A stretch of 64,000 bases of DNA from Candidatus Koribacter versatilis Ellin345 (GCF_000014005.1 NC_008009.1:5262501-5326500); one strand, 5' to 3'; numbered from the stretch's first letter, positions 16,436 through 24,928 are shown. Translations and numbers: made by a program. Notes: a model not told the origin generated them from the sequence alone.

Positions 16436-16460
16436 TGCACGTAGTCTCCTTTTCGAGAAT

Positions 16461-16670
16461 TCAGAACCTGTTGCGATCTTCTGTAGCGGCCGTAGTTTTC
16501 ATCGCGTCGTCGCCGCAAAGGACGGCCGTTGACGCCAGGAGCACTGCCATCGCCGCCAGCAGTCCAAGGACAGCGATAAGCGGGTCGCGGTCCAGCAGCA
16601 ACAACGCTCGAAGCAGTGCGGCAAAGCCAAGTAGCAATCCGAGGATTGGCACGGTTCGAGGAACGTTCAT
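16461..16670 (-). CDS. small membrane protein, unknown
   Basis: 69 residues with two hydrophobic segments (about 7-27 and 30-51) and a short charged tail. A purine-rich GGGTGAG precedes the ATG. It lies between the porin gene and amtB on the same strand, 25 bases before amtB. No family is recognised. The reading frame is short, so the call rests on position, ribosome binding site and membrane-protein composition. Confidence 0.5.
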   Translation of the reverse strand: MNVPRTVPILGLLLGFAALLRALLLLDRDPLIAVLGLLAAMAVLLASTAVLCGDDAMKTTAATEDRNRF

Positions 16671-16822
16671 GCATGCTCACCCTTTCCTCGCAATCCGAAT
16701 TGGAGGGGGAGCGGCGAGAGCGCTGAAACCAGGGGTTGGTTGAATTGGAGCTCCGGCCGCTGTTCCCCATGTAACGGAGAACCCAAGTACGAGCTCTCCG
16801 AAATTGAAATGTGTTCCGCGCC

Positions 16823-18187
16823 TCACTTGCCGCCCTCCCCGCTGTTGAAGGTCATAACCAAGCCCGCGGTCAGCGTGTTCTGGTCAGTGACCGGATTGCT
16901 GCCCTTATAGAACAGCGGCTGGTTCGACATATCTCGACGGAACTCGAAGCGGCTGATGATGTGGTGTCCGATGATCCGTTCGAAGGTGGCAGTGAATTCG
17001 TTGACGTGGGTCGTTGTCAGGGTTCCGAGCGTGTAGCCGTCGGCGTCGTCGTAGTACTCATATCGGCCGGCGATGGCCATGTTCTGGGCCAATGCGTACT
17101 TTGCGTAGCCTGCTACGCCCGTCCAGTGCACCGCATGCGAAAAGGTGTTCGCTTCGGTGTCGGTGACGTAGCGATCGCCACGACCGTAGTCGCCGTTCAA
17201 CATGAACGAAAGTCTCGCTGTCGGCGTGTAGGTGAAGACCGTGTCACTCAACTGGCGCACGTTGTGGTTGAGGCCGTTCTCTTCCGGACCCGCCATGTAG
17301 GTTTGGGCGATTCCAAACTTCTTGTTGGGGTTCCATGCGAAGTTGACCCCGTAGGTCTTGCCGGTGTTGTTGTCCACAACGTTGTTCCAACCGTTGATGA
17401 AGAAACCGGTCAGCGCATATTTGTCGTTGAAGGTGTACTTGGTGCGCATGCCGAAGTGGAAATACGGGATGGCATACGAGAAGAGCACGCCACGCGAGTA
17501 GTTCCAGTTGTCCTTGGTTTCGATCACTTCGGCGCCGGCGGGCGTGACGAACTTGCCGACGTCAAATTGCAGCCCTTTTCCGACAGGCGCGAGATACGAG
17601 AAGTAGGCTTCCTTCAGGTACTGATCGAAGCCCAGCCCGGCTTTGGGTTCGGAGGCATTGACCGCGTTCATCGCCTGGCCATAGCCGAGGGCAACGTGGT
17701 AGCCGGTACGGCTGTTCGAGGGATCCGGCGTCTTGTCGATCACCAACTCCATCAAGTTCAAACCGAATTGGTTTGCGCCCTGATCGAAATAGCGCAAGCC
17801 GTTGTTCTGGCTTTCGGGATTGTTGAAGTTCTGGCCGTAATACACGTCCACGAATCCGCTCAGCGTGGTTGGCCCGAGAATCGAAGCCAGCGATGGGGTT
17901 GCCGAAGGAGCGGCGGCAGGTTGAGTGCCGCTTACCAGCGAGTTCTGCACAACAGCAGACGACGCCCCTGACGCGGCTGGCGCGGTCTCTGCCGCCGCTT
18001 TTTCACCGGTTAGCACTTTCACCTGGGCCCGCAATTCCTTGATCTCACGTTCCATCTCCTCAAGATGTTTAGCGAGCGCCTCAGCCGATGGTTGAGAGGT
18101 ACTCGGCTGCTCCTGCCCTCGAGCGATTGTGGGCAGCAACAGGCTGACAAATAGAATCATGGCCCCCGAACATCGGCGGTTCCGCAT
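16823..18187 (-). CDS. outer-membrane beta-barrel porin (BBP2 type)
   Basis: 454 residues from ATG 18187; the frame is open 105 bases further, but only this start gives a signal peptide (LFVSLLLPTIARG). Residues 30-60 form a coiled coil (ALAKHLEEMEREIKELRAQV), followed by a low-complexity linker. The barrel starts near 110 with TTLSGFVDVYYGQNF and shows alternating aromatic beta strands up to a C-terminal strand (GLVMTFNSGEGGK). This matches putative beta-barrel porin 2. Placement ahead of amtB-glnK suggests it admits ammonium or small nitrogen compounds; that is inference. Confidence 0.82.
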   Translation of the reverse strand: MRNRRCSGAMILFVSLLLPTIARGQEQPSTSQPSAEALAKHLEEMEREIKELRAQVKVLTGEKAAAETAPAASGASSAVVQNSLVSGTQPAAAPSATPSLASILGPTTLSGFVDVYYGQNFNNPESQNNGLRYFDQGANQFGLNLMELVIDKTPDPSNSRTGYHVALGYGQAMNAVNASEPKAGLGFDQYLKEAYFSYLAPVGKGLQFDVGKFVTPAGAEVIETKDNWNYSRGVLFSYAIPYFHFGMRTKYTFNDKYALTGFFINGWNNVVDNNTGKTYGVNFAWNPNKKFGIAQTYMAGPEENGLNHNVRQLSDTVFTYTPTARLSFMLNGDYGRGDRYVTDTEANTFSHAVHWTGVAGYAKYALAQNMAIAGRYEYYDDADGYTLGTLTTTHVNEFTATFERIIGHHIISRFEFRRDMSNQPLFYKGSNPVTDQNTLTAGLVMTFNSGEGGK

Positions 18188-18636
18188 AGCTGAATTTCCC
18201 GCTTTCTCCCCTGGTCTCAGTCGTCGCGAAATTCCGTGCGTGGTGTTGGGCGCTGAAACTATCGGCACCGGCGAAGTCAGTCCAACGCACAATTCTTCTG
18301 GCGTGGATTCGATTTGCTTTTAAGAACGAGAATCTATTGCGGGAATAAAGACGCTTTATGACGATCAACGCAGCGAAGCAGCCGGCGTCATGTAGGGGGA
18401 AGCATCAAAGTGCATGAGGCGGCGGGAGATGGTGCAAAGTATGGGGCACGAAACCGGCGACGGGAACCTAGCTGTAAACGCAAAAGCGCGATTTCTGAGC
18501 CGTCAAGCCGAGCTGCGTGCATCGGTGAATCCGATGCACTGGATTCGTTTCTTTCATGAGTCGCACGTTCGCACGACGACGAACCAGAACAGAGAGCAGT
18601 GGAACGACGCCGAGTACCGTTGTACGATTCGCACAC
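18188..18636. other. 449-bp intergenic region between divergent porin and sigma factor genes
   Basis: No convincing gene on either strand. It must hold both promoters, but I could not assign -35/-10 boxes with confidence and saw no sigma-54 type site for the nitrogen cluster. The one clear structure is the 9-bp inverted repeat at 18517-18539. Confidence 0.5.
18517..18539. promoter_or_regulatory. perfect 9-bp inverted repeat upstream of the ECF sigma gene
   Basis: GTGCATCGG and CCGATGCAC are exact reverse complements around TGAAT, about 100 bases upstream of the sigma factor start. It could be an operator or an RNA hairpin in a long leader. Confidence 0.35.
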
Positions 18637-19539
18637 ATGAGTTCCGCGCCCGGTGCCGGCCCTGAAATCGCGCAAGCCATCACTGCGTTCTGTGCGCAGC
18701 AGTTTGGCGCGTGCGGCGCAGCAAAATTTGAGATTTCGCGCGAAGAACTCTCCGGCATCGTTTCCGCAGTTGTGGGCAAATGGAACGCCTCTGCGAGTTC
18801 AGCGGAAGTGCAGGCGTTTCTGGGCGCGCTGCGCGTGGAAGAGCTGGTCCTGACGCGGGCTTGCGCGGCCGGAAACAACACGGCGTGGGAGCTGTTTCTT
18901 AATCGCTATCGCGCCGTGCTCTACGGCGCGGCCTACAAAATCGCGGGCGATGACGCGACCGCGCGCGAGTTGGCCGACTCGCTCTACGCCGAGCTGTACG
19001 GGGTCTCCGAGAAGGGCGCTGAACGCAGTTCCAAGCTGCTCTATTACTCCGGACGCGGATCGCTCGAAGGCTGGCTGCGGACCATCGTCGCGCAGGAATA
19101 TGTAAATCGATACCGGCGTACGCGGCGCGAAACCAGCCTGGAAGAGCAGGTGGAAGAGGGTAAACAGTTCGAAGCCACTCCTTCCGCTCCGGATCCTCCG
19201 CCTGACAATCGGATGGACCACGCAATCAGCGCCGAAATCGCGGCGCTCCACGCGGAAGATCGTCTGCTGCTCGCGACGTATTTCCTCGACGGCCGCAAAC
19301 TGGCGGAAATCGCGCGGGTGCAGCGCGTCCATGAATCCACCATCAGCCGAAAGCTGGAGCGGGTAACCGGGCTGCTGCGGAAACGCATCCGTAAACGGCT
19401 GATAGATGGCGGGATGTCGCCTCGGCAGGCGGACGAGGCGATGGGAGAACTTGACGTCCGAGACGTGCAAGTCCCGATCGAAAAAAGTTTGAGGCAAGAA
19501 CCGGGTGGTGGGACGTTCTATAAAGGAAGCGAGCCGTAG
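18637..19539 (+). CDS. ECF-type RNA polymerase sigma factor
   Basis: 300 residues from ATG 18637. Region 2 lies around 85-160 (LFLNRYRAVLYGAAYKIAG to GSLEGWLRTIVAQEYVNRY) and region 4 around 205-260 (LLLATYFLDGRKLAEIARV then HESTISRKLERVTGLL). An N-terminal extension of about 80 residues precedes region 2. A gene for a zinc-finger membrane anti-sigma factor starts 5 bases after its stop, so the pair forms a membrane-signalled switch. The C terminus beyond region 4 is short and polar. Confidence 0.9.
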   Translation: MSSAPGAGPEIAQAITAFCAQQFGACGAAKFEISREELSGIVSAVVGKWNASASSAEVQAFLGALRVEELVLTRACAAGNNTAWELFLNRYRAVLYGAAYKIAGDDATARELADSLYAELYGVSEKGAERSSKLLYYSGRGSLEGWLRTIVAQEYVNRYRRTRRETSLEEQVEEGKQFEATPSAPDPPPDNRMDHAISAEIAALHAEDRLLLATYFLDGRKLAEIARVQRVHESTISRKLERVTGLLRKRIRKRLIDGGMSPRQADEAMGELDVRDVQVPIEKSLRQEPGGGTFYKGSEP

Positions 19540-19544
19540 GTGTC

Positions 19545-20771
19545 ATGAGTAGTGATTTCCAAAACCGTTTGCGCAAGAACCTGGAACATCCCGTTCCGGC
19601 AGAGCACCCTGCTCCCGATGTGCTGAATGCGTACATCGAGAAGGTGCTCACCGGGGCAGAGGAGCGCCAGGTAACGGAGCATCTCGCGGCCTGCAGGGAG
19701 TGCCGCGAGGTGGTGTTTCTTGCGACGGGCGCAGCTGAGGAGCCCGTGCAGCCGGTGGTCGCCGCTGTTCCAGTGAAGCGGGTGCGCTGGTGGGCGTGGG
19801 CGATGCCGATTGTTGCGGTAGTCGTAATTGCCATCTTCATTGGTCAACCGTCGCTGCTCAGAAGCAAGCACACTGTAGAAATGGCGCAGGCGCGGCACGA
19901 TGAACCGCAAGTTCCGGCTTCGACGACAGTTGCGACAAAGACAGAGGTTGCGCCAGCGAACAAAGAAGAAGATAAAGCCAAGTCTCTCGAGACCTATCAA
20001 CCACGAAAGCGGATTGTGCCGGCACAGCCGCTTGGTGGACTTGCGACATCCCCGGCCGCGCCACCATCGCCAGCTCCGACTGAGCGGCGTGAGTTGGCAA
20101 AAGAGAAAGACGTAAACGGACCAGTGCAAAACGAAATGGCTCGTCGAGCGGGGGTGGGAGGAAGGATCGCAGAGGAAGCCAAGCCGGCGGTCGCGATGAG
20201 TGCACCCGCGCCTGCTGCGGCAGACAAAGTCCAGACCTTAAAACAATCGGAGGGAGCTGCGGCGGCAAATTTGCAGCAAGATTCGAAGCTGCGGGATGAC
20301 CGATACGCGTACAGCACGGAGTCAACCAACGGCGCATCCCTGTCGGCGAATGGCGCAAGCCGCAGCAAGGCCGCCAATCTCGACACCAAGGCCGGACAGG
20401 CGTTTGGGGGCTTCGCGAAATCCGCGGCGAAGAAAGTAGATGCAGCGACGCAATGGCGCGTCACCACCACGGGCGGGCTCGAGCACGCCCTGCTCGGCGA
20501 ATGGAAGCCCGCGCTTGGCGACTCCAGTTCGCACTTTCTTGCTGTCACGACCTTCGGGGAAAACGTGTGGGCCGGCGGGAAGAACCTCGCCCTCTATCAC
20601 TCGCCTGACAACGGAGTGACCTGGGAGCGGCAGACGCTGCGAGTGCGGATCGCCGCGGACATAACGCAGATCCAGTTCACCTCGGCAAACGACGGCGTGT
20701 TGACCACGAACTTAGGGACGTCGTTCGTGACGCATGATGGCGGGAAGAGTTGGGCACAGGAGAAGCCCTAG
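19545..20771 (+). CDS. membrane anti-sigma factor with zinc finger and Ycf48-like C-terminal domain
   Basis: 408 residues. The cytoplasmic N terminus carries a ZAS-type HxxxCxxC motif (H46, C50, C53 in HLAACREC) that would bind the adjacent sigma factor. One transmembrane helix lies at about 84-106 (WWAWAMPIVAVVVIAIFIG). A long alanine/proline-rich extracytoplasmic linker of about 180 residues follows. The last 100 residues contain Asp-box repeats SPDNGVTWER and THDGGKSWAQE with strands like those of BNR/Ycf48 propellers. The C-terminal domain is probably the sensor. It is convergent with, and directly abuts, the antitoxin gene. Confidence 0.85.
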   Translation: MSSDFQNRLRKNLEHPVPAEHPAPDVLNAYIEKVLTGAEERQVTEHLAACRECREVVFLATGAAEEPVQPVVAAVPVKRVRWWAWAMPIVAVVVIAIFIGQPSLLRSKHTVEMAQARHDEPQVPASTTVATKTEVAPANKEEDKAKSLETYQPRKRIVPAQPLGGLATSPAAPPSPAPTERRELAKEKDVNGPVQNEMARRAGVGGRIAEEAKPAVAMSAPAPAAADKVQTLKQSEGAAAANLQQDSKLRDDRYAYSTESTNGASLSANGASRSKAANLDTKAGQAFGGFAKSAAKKVDAATQWRVTTTGGLEHALLGEWKPALGDSSSHFLAVTTFGENVWAGGKNLALYHSPDNGVTWERQTLRVRIAADITQIQFTSANDGVLTTNLGTSFVTHDGGKSWAQEKP

Positions 20772-21131
20772 CTACGCGGCAGTGCGCTTTCGTCGAAAAG
20801 ACGGCTCCACTGACTTGCGAGCTTCGCTGGAAGATGACGCGGAAATTCTGATTTGTGCTTTAAGGCCGAGTCGTGCCGCAAACTGTAGCAGGCGCGTGAT
20901 GCTCATCGTTGCCACCTTGCCTTTGAGCAGATTGCTCACATCGGGCTGATGGGCTTGCAACAACTTGACGAGATCTGCTTGCCTGTATTTCTTTTGTTCA
21001 ATACGGCGGATCACTGCGAGCCAGATTTCGGTCTTGAGCTTCGATTCAAGAGCTTCTTCCGGAGAGAATCCAAGGTCGTCGAAAATATCGCCAGTGGTGA
21101 CGTGGCTGGGTCTATTTCTTTCGTTTTTCAT
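20772..21131 (-). CDS. XRE-family antitoxin (HigA-like)
   Basis: 119 residues. The segment from about 35 to 95 (LAVIRRIEQKKYRQADLVKLL, then PDVSNLLKGKVATMSITRL) is a clear XRE helix-turn-helix. It is preceded by the FDDLGFSPEEA motif seen in HigA-type antitoxins of this toxin class. It lies downstream of the toxin gene and overlaps it by 20 bases, the reversed toxin-first order typical of HigBA. It should neutralise the toxin and repress the shared promoter at 21505-21533. Confidence 0.88.
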   Translation of the reverse strand: MKNERNRPSHVTTGDIFDDLGFSPEEALESKLKTEIWLAVIRRIEQKKYRQADLVKLLQAHQPDVSNLLKGKVATMSITRLLQFAARLGLKAQIRISASSSSEARKSVEPSFRRKRTAA

Positions 21132-21495
21132 TTTTCTTCCTCTCCATCAGCCTCACGCGCACCGCAGAAAGCCGCTGTCTCGCGCGATTCAGTTCTTTGC
21201 GCTCTGTCTTGGCAGTGTCTTTTTCGAAACAATCCAACACGTATATGACATCGTCTATCCGCGCCAAATACAGCAATCGGTACCATGTCTTCTCATCGGC
21301 ATCTTTCAACTCAAATACGCCGGCACCGACCGACTGCATGGGCCGTACATTGAGACGCGCAGACCGACCCAACTGCATTTCACGGAGTGACTGTCCGAAG
21401 TCCCATCGAATAGGCTTCGGCCACGATTTCAGCACCTCCCACGAATCACCTTCCCAAGAGATCGAGGCGAAGCGGGATGGGTGAGAGGACGCCAC
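21112..21495 (-). CDS. RelE/HigB-like toxin (phage Gp49-like family)
   Basis: 127 residues from GTG 21495. The central part (QSVGAGVFELKDADEKTWYRLLY, shortened here) and LDCFEKDTAKTERKELNRA are the hallmarks of the phage-derived Gp49-like/HigB group. These are ribosome-dependent or RNA-directed endoribonucleases of the RelE superfamily. The C terminus is strongly basic. A -35/-10 pair and an inverted repeat lie immediately upstream, leaving almost no leader before the GTG, as in the PIN pair at 3.7 kb. Confidence 0.86.
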   Translation of the reverse strand: MASSHPSRFASISWEGDSWEVLKSWPKPIRWDFGQSLREMQLGRSARLNVRPMQSVGAGVFELKDADEKTWYRLLYLARIDDVIYVLDCFEKDTAKTERKELNRARQRLSAVRVRLMERKKNEKRKK

Positions 21496-21504
21496 AACGG
21501 TTTT

Positions 21505-21533
21505 ATTATAGTTTTTTGACTATATACTCGCAA
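21505..21533 (-). promoter_or_regulatory. promoter and operator of the RelE/XRE toxin-antitoxin pair
   Basis: On the minus strand TTGCGA (21533-21528) and TATAAT (21510-21505) are spaced by 17 bp. An inverted repeat TATAGT-N6-ACTATA (21507-21524) overlaps the spacer and -10 box, a natural repressor site for the XRE antitoxin. The GTG start lies 9 bases after the -10 box. Confidence 0.65.
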
Positions 21534-21550
21534 GCGAAGATTCGGCCCGA

Positions 21551-22627
21551 CTATTCGTTTGAAGTCTTCGGCTTGACCGCGTTCGACAACGCCAGCCGGT
21601 TCTCCCGCGTCACGAAACTCATCTGCAAGTTGTACCCGTTCGGCGTGGTCGTGTGATAGCTCTTGTAAGCGGCGACATCGATGTCGTCGTGAGTAGAGGT
21701 ATCCACGGTTGCCTCGAGACCGCGCTTTATAAGCTCCGCTTTCACTGCGTCTGAGTTCCAGGGCAGGATGCCGTAGGAGATGTGGTCCACTTCGGCGTGA
21801 CGCGGAGCATCCTTCTTGAAGTGTGGGTCGTTAGGATTGCCGCCGCGGATGATGATATCGCCGACATTACCGATCATCAGCTCGTTCTGGCTGCCTTCGT
21901 CGTACGTTGACTTCCAGCCAAGCAGGTTGCTGTAGAACGATGCGCTCTCTTTGTAGTTCGAAACCTTGAAGGAAATGTGATCGAGCCACACTGTGTTCCA
22001 CTTGGTGGATGGGAACGGAATGGGCTTAGCCAAGGGGAGGGGGAGTTGCGTTTTACGCGCCCTCGCTAATCCTTTGCCGTTGCTGACTTGAAGGTCGAAG
22101 CCGTCTGGATCTTTGATGTGAAAGCTCTCGAAGCCCTTGCCGTCGTTGTCAGCTACGGGATGCAACCCTCGCTTGCTGAGTTCACCTTCCACGGTCTTTG
22201 CATCCCAAGGCTCAATGACGAAGCAGAAGTTGGTCACCGCCGCTTCACTCCGTTCTGGAGCCTGCTTTAGGACCACCGTCCCCCAATTTCCGATATCCAG
22301 CACAGCTTCTTTGCCATCGTCGGACTTGAGCTTCCAACCCATCAGCGCCTCGTAGAAAACTTCTTCCCTCCGGTAGTCGGGCATTTCGAAGGTGATGTGG
22401 TCGAGCGCGACCGTCTTCCATCCGGTAGGTGCGAACACCGCCGGGATCGGCGCGGTCGCAACCTTGGCGCTGAGGGGACAGTCGGGGGTTTGGTAGCCAT
22501 CGCGACAGTGGCCCTGGGCGAAAGCAACGGGAGAGAAACAAAGCAGAATTGCGGCGAAGGTGAGAGTCGAAGTCAGTCGGGTCAATGGTTTCCCACAATT
22601 TTGGATGAGGCTGACACTACTCTTCAC
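21551..22627 (-). CDS. secreted protein with two VOC (glyoxalase-like) domains
   Basis: 358 residues with a signal peptide (LTFAAILLCFSPVAFAQG). Two vicinal-oxygen-chelate domains follow, about 60-180 (VALDHITFEMPDYRREE to HIKDPDGFDLQVSNG) and 205-345 (TVWLDHISFKVSNYKESAS to HTTTPNGYNLQMSF). Such domains bind metals or hydrophobic ligands; the reaction is unknown. The GTG start overlaps the TGA of the upstream sigma factor (GTGA), with GGAAG 7 bases before it, so the two are translationally coupled and likely coregulated. Confidence 0.83.
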   Translation of the reverse strand: MKSSVSLIQNCGKPLTRLTSTLTFAAILLCFSPVAFAQGHCRDGYQTPDCPLSAKVATAPIPAVFAPTGWKTVALDHITFEMPDYRREEVFYEALMGWKLKSDDGKEAVLDIGNWGTVVLKQAPERSEAAVTNFCFVIEPWDAKTVEGELSKRGLHPVADNDGKGFESFHIKDPDGFDLQVSNGKGLARARKTQLPLPLAKPIPFPSTKWNTVWLDHISFKVSNYKESASFYSNLLGWKSTYDEGSQNELMIGNVGDIIIRGGNPNDPHFKKDAPRHAEVDHISYGILPWNSDAVKAELIKRGLEATVDTSTHDDIDVAAYKSYHTTTPNGYNLQMSFVTRENRLALSNAVKPKTSNE

Positions 22628-23871
22628 CCAGATACTTCCGCAATTCTCTTCCTCAAAAATCTCTGTTCCGGTGCCTGCTGGGTCAGCGCCAGGGCACGTT
22701 CGTAAGCTTTACGGGCTTCGGATTTTTTGCCGATACGACGCAGCATGTCGGCGCGGGCGGAGTATGCGAGGTGATAGTTCGCGAGATCACCGCGAGCGAG
22801 AATCGTATCGATTACGGCAAGGCCGGCCGGAGCACCGTCTCGCATGGCCACCGCTACAGCGCGATTCAATTCGATGACGGGCGAGGCGACAACCTGCAAC
22901 AAGAGATCGTAGAGAGCGACGATCTGGCGCCAGTCGGTGGCATCGGGAGTTGGAGAGTCGGCATGGACCGCGGCGATGGCAGCTTGAATCGAGTAAGGCC
23001 CGGGACGCCGCAGCGCGAAGGAACGCTCGACTAACGCAGTACCTTCGGCGATCAGTGCGCGGTCCCACAGCGTGCGGTCCTGATCGTTGAGCAGGATCAT
23101 GTCACCGTCTTCGGAGGTGCGTGCGGCGCGGCGCGATTCATGCAACAGCATCAGCGAAAGCAAGCCCAGCGCTTCGGGATCGGGCAGCAACTCTACGACG
23201 ATGCGCGCCAACCGAATCGCTTCTTCAGAAAGATCGGCGCGCGTGAGCGACTCGCCGGACGACGCTGAGTAGCCCTCGTTGAAGACCAGGTAAATCACGT
23301 GCAACACCGCATCGAGGCGCTCCGCCATCTGGCTCGTCTCGGGGACGGCATACGGAATGCCGGCGTCACGAATCTTGCTCTTGGCGCGGACCACTCGTTG
23401 CGCCATCGTCGGCACTGGCACGAGAAAGGCGCGCGCGATCTCTTCGGTCTCGAGTCCGCAAAGCGTGCGCAATGTAAGTGCGATCTGCGCGTCCAAGGCC
23501 AGCGCCGGGTGGCAGCAAGTGAAGATCAGGCGCAGTCGGTCGTCAGGAATCTCGGCGGTGTACTCCTGTGGGGGGGTCGCGACGTCGAGAGTTCCCTGTT
23601 CGAGGCGCGGCTCGAGTTCCTCTTCAAATTTAGCCTTGCGGCGGATCCGGTCGATGGCCTTGTGGCGCGCGGTAGAGATGATCCAAGCCCGTGGGTACTC
23701 AGGAACGCCGTCTTTCTCCCACTGGGTTACGGCGGCGGCAAAGGCCTCCTGCGCGGTTTCCTCGGCCAAATCAAAGTCTCCGCCGAGCATTCCAATGAGG
23801 GTCGCGACGACACGCCCCCACTCGGAGCGATACACTTCTTCGACTGCTGTGGGGACATCCCTGAGCGACAT
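22624..23871 (-). CDS. ECF42-type RNA polymerase sigma factor with TPR-like C-terminal extension
   Basis: 415 residues, about twice the length of a simple ECF sigma factor. Region 2 is at the N terminus (YRSEWGRVVATLIGMLGGDF, then WIISTARHKAIDRIRR). Region 4 lies around 110-165 (LALDAQIALTLRTLCGLETE). The long C-terminal helical domain includes LLNDQDRTLWDRAL, a signature of ECF42 and related SigJ-like proteins. ECF42 factors lack a classic anti-sigma factor and are encoded beside DGPF/YCII proteins; such a gene is divergent here. The C-terminal extension is thought to control activity. Confidence 0.88.
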   Translation of the reverse strand: MSLRDVPTAVEEVYRSEWGRVVATLIGMLGGDFDLAEETAQEAFAAAVTQWEKDGVPEYPRAWIISTARHKAIDRIRRKAKFEEELEPRLEQGTLDVATPPQEYTAEIPDDRLRLIFTCCHPALALDAQIALTLRTLCGLETEEIARAFLVPVPTMAQRVVRAKSKIRDAGIPYAVPETSQMAERLDAVLHVIYLVFNEGYSASSGESLTRADLSEEAIRLARIVVELLPDPEALGLLSLMLLHESRRAARTSEDGDMILLNDQDRTLWDRALIAEGTALVERSFALRRPGPYSIQAAIAAVHADSPTPDATDWRQIVALYDLLLQVVASPVIELNRAVAVAMRDGAPAGLAVIDTILARGDLANYHLAYSARADMLRRIGKKSEARKAYERALALTQQAPEQRFLRKRIAEVSG

Positions 23872-23901
23872 TCGGAAGATTCTAAATTTTGCCGTAAGGG
23901 A

Positions 23902-23930
23902 TGTCGATTTCGGAGAGCCCTGTTCGACTC
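23902..23930 (+). promoter_or_regulatory. ECF42-type promoter of the DGPF gene
   Basis: TGTCGA (23902-23907) and CGACTC (23925-23930) are separated by 17 bp, 16 bases before the DGPF gene ATG. As I recall the ECF42 literature, its promoters carry TGTCGA at -35 and CGA or similar at -10. The same -35 recurs at 24336. Confidence 0.6.
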
Positions 23931-23946
23931 AATTTCGGAGGGACGA

Positions 23947-24315
23947 ATGAAGTACATGTTGCTGATTTACGCGTCTGAAACGGAGTGGACTTATCCTGAC
24001 CGGGCGTCGTGCTTCAAGGAATCGACGGATGTCGCCTACGACCTGCGGGCGAAGGGCAAGCTGATCTCGACGGCGCCACTGCAGCCGATTGCGACTGCCA
24101 CCACCGTGCAAGTACGCGAAGGACGCCGCTTGGTGACGGATGGCCCGTTCGCGGAGACGCGCGAACAACTGGGCGGATATTTCATGATTGACGCCAACGA
24201 TCTCGATGAAGCCATCGCCGTCGCGGGCCGTTTGCCGGGCGCAAAACGGGGGACGGTGGAGATCCGGCCAGTGCTGGAGATACCGAACCTTCCGCACGAC
24301 CAGCTCACGCAGTAA
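23947..24315 (+). CDS. DGPF/YCII-related protein
   Basis: 122 residues from ATG 23947, with GGAGGG just upstream; the longer open frame on this strand overlaps the sigma gene and is not used. The fold begins MKYMLLIYAS, and the diagnostic segment VTDGPFAETREQLGGYFMI contains the DGPF motif that names the family. These small proteins form dimeric barrels related to YCII. They are the most constant genomic partner of ECF42 sigma factors, but their activity is unknown. The gene is divergent from the sigma gene. Confidence 0.92.
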   Translation: MKYMLLIYASETEWTYPDRASCFKESTDVAYDLRAKGKLISTAPLQPIATATTVQVREGRRLVTDGPFAETREQLGGYFMIDANDLDEAIAVAGRLPGAKRGTVEIRPVLEIPNLPHDQLTQ

Positions 24316-24335
24316 AAAATCTTTTCTTCGAACCG

Positions 24336-24364
24336 TGTCGAATTCGGGGGCTGCCAATCGTTAC
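24336..24364 (+). promoter_or_regulatory. second ECF42-type promoter, before the DinB-like gene
   Basis: TGTCGA (24336-24341), a 17-bp spacer and CGTTAC (24359-24364) repeat the layout seen upstream of the DGPF gene. It suggests that the DinB-like gene and probably the next gene belong to the same regulon. Confidence 0.5.
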
Positions 24365-24385
24365 ATGCACGGAGGTAGAAAGAAT

Positions 24386-24895
24386 ATGAGTGCAACATTG
24401 CAATCTACCAGCGACATCGCCGTATTGCGGGGGCAGAACCGCACGACGCAGTTCGCCGTGAAGGTCAACACCGAAGGCATCTCGCATGCCGAGAGCCTGG
24501 TAAGCCCGGCGTCGGGCGGCAACAACATCAATTGGGTGGTCGGTCACCTGGTATGTGTGTACAACAACGTACTGCCAGCGGTCGGACAACCAACCGTCCT
24601 CGACTACGACAAGGTGAAACGTTACGACCGCGGCTCCAAGCCCATCACCGCCGCCGACGCGATTGAGTTCGCGACACTTCTAGCCGGATTCGACGAAGCA
24701 GTCGTGCGCTTCGAAACCGGTCTCGGCGCTCTCACCCCGGAACAACTCGACGAAAAAGCGCCCTTCTCTCCAGCCAACAATCCCGATGAAACGGTGCGCT
24801 CGCTGATGAGCCTAGTGGCTTTCCACCAGGCCTATCACTCCGGACAGCTCGGCGTGTTGCGGCGTGTCATCGGCAAGCCAGCCGCGTTCAAGTAA
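24386..24895 (+). CDS. DinB-like four-helix protein
   Basis: 169 residues from ATG 24386 (GGAGG 10 bases upstream). Predicted helical throughout. The pattern NNINWVVGHLVCVYNN with its histidine and VAFHQAYHSGQLGVLRR with two more histidines places it in the DinB/YfiT metal-binding superfamily. Members include thiol-dependent transferases; the substrate here is unknown. It sits between the DGPF and PhnB-like genes and has its own ECF42-like promoter, so it is probably part of the sigma factor's regulon. Confidence 0.82.
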   Translation: MSATLQSTSDIAVLRGQNRTTQFAVKVNTEGISHAESLVSPASGGNNINWVVGHLVCVYNNVLPAVGQPTVLDYDKVKRYDRGSKPITAADAIEFATLLAGFDEAVVRFETGLGALTPEQLDEKAPFSPANNPDETVRSLMSLVAFHQAYHSGQLGVLRRVIGKPAAFK

Positions 24896-24928
24896 TCAGA
24901 AACTCCATTTCAAAACTTAGAGGATCGT

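Noticed and set aside
16811-17971. 386-codon open frame on the plus strand
   Set aside because: Antisense to the porin; beta-barrel strands and a signal peptide support the minus strand.
18188-18636. Sigma-54 promoter for the nitrogen cluster
   Set aside because: I looked for the TGGCAC-N5-TTGC pattern on the minus strand before the porin and amtB and found no acceptable match.
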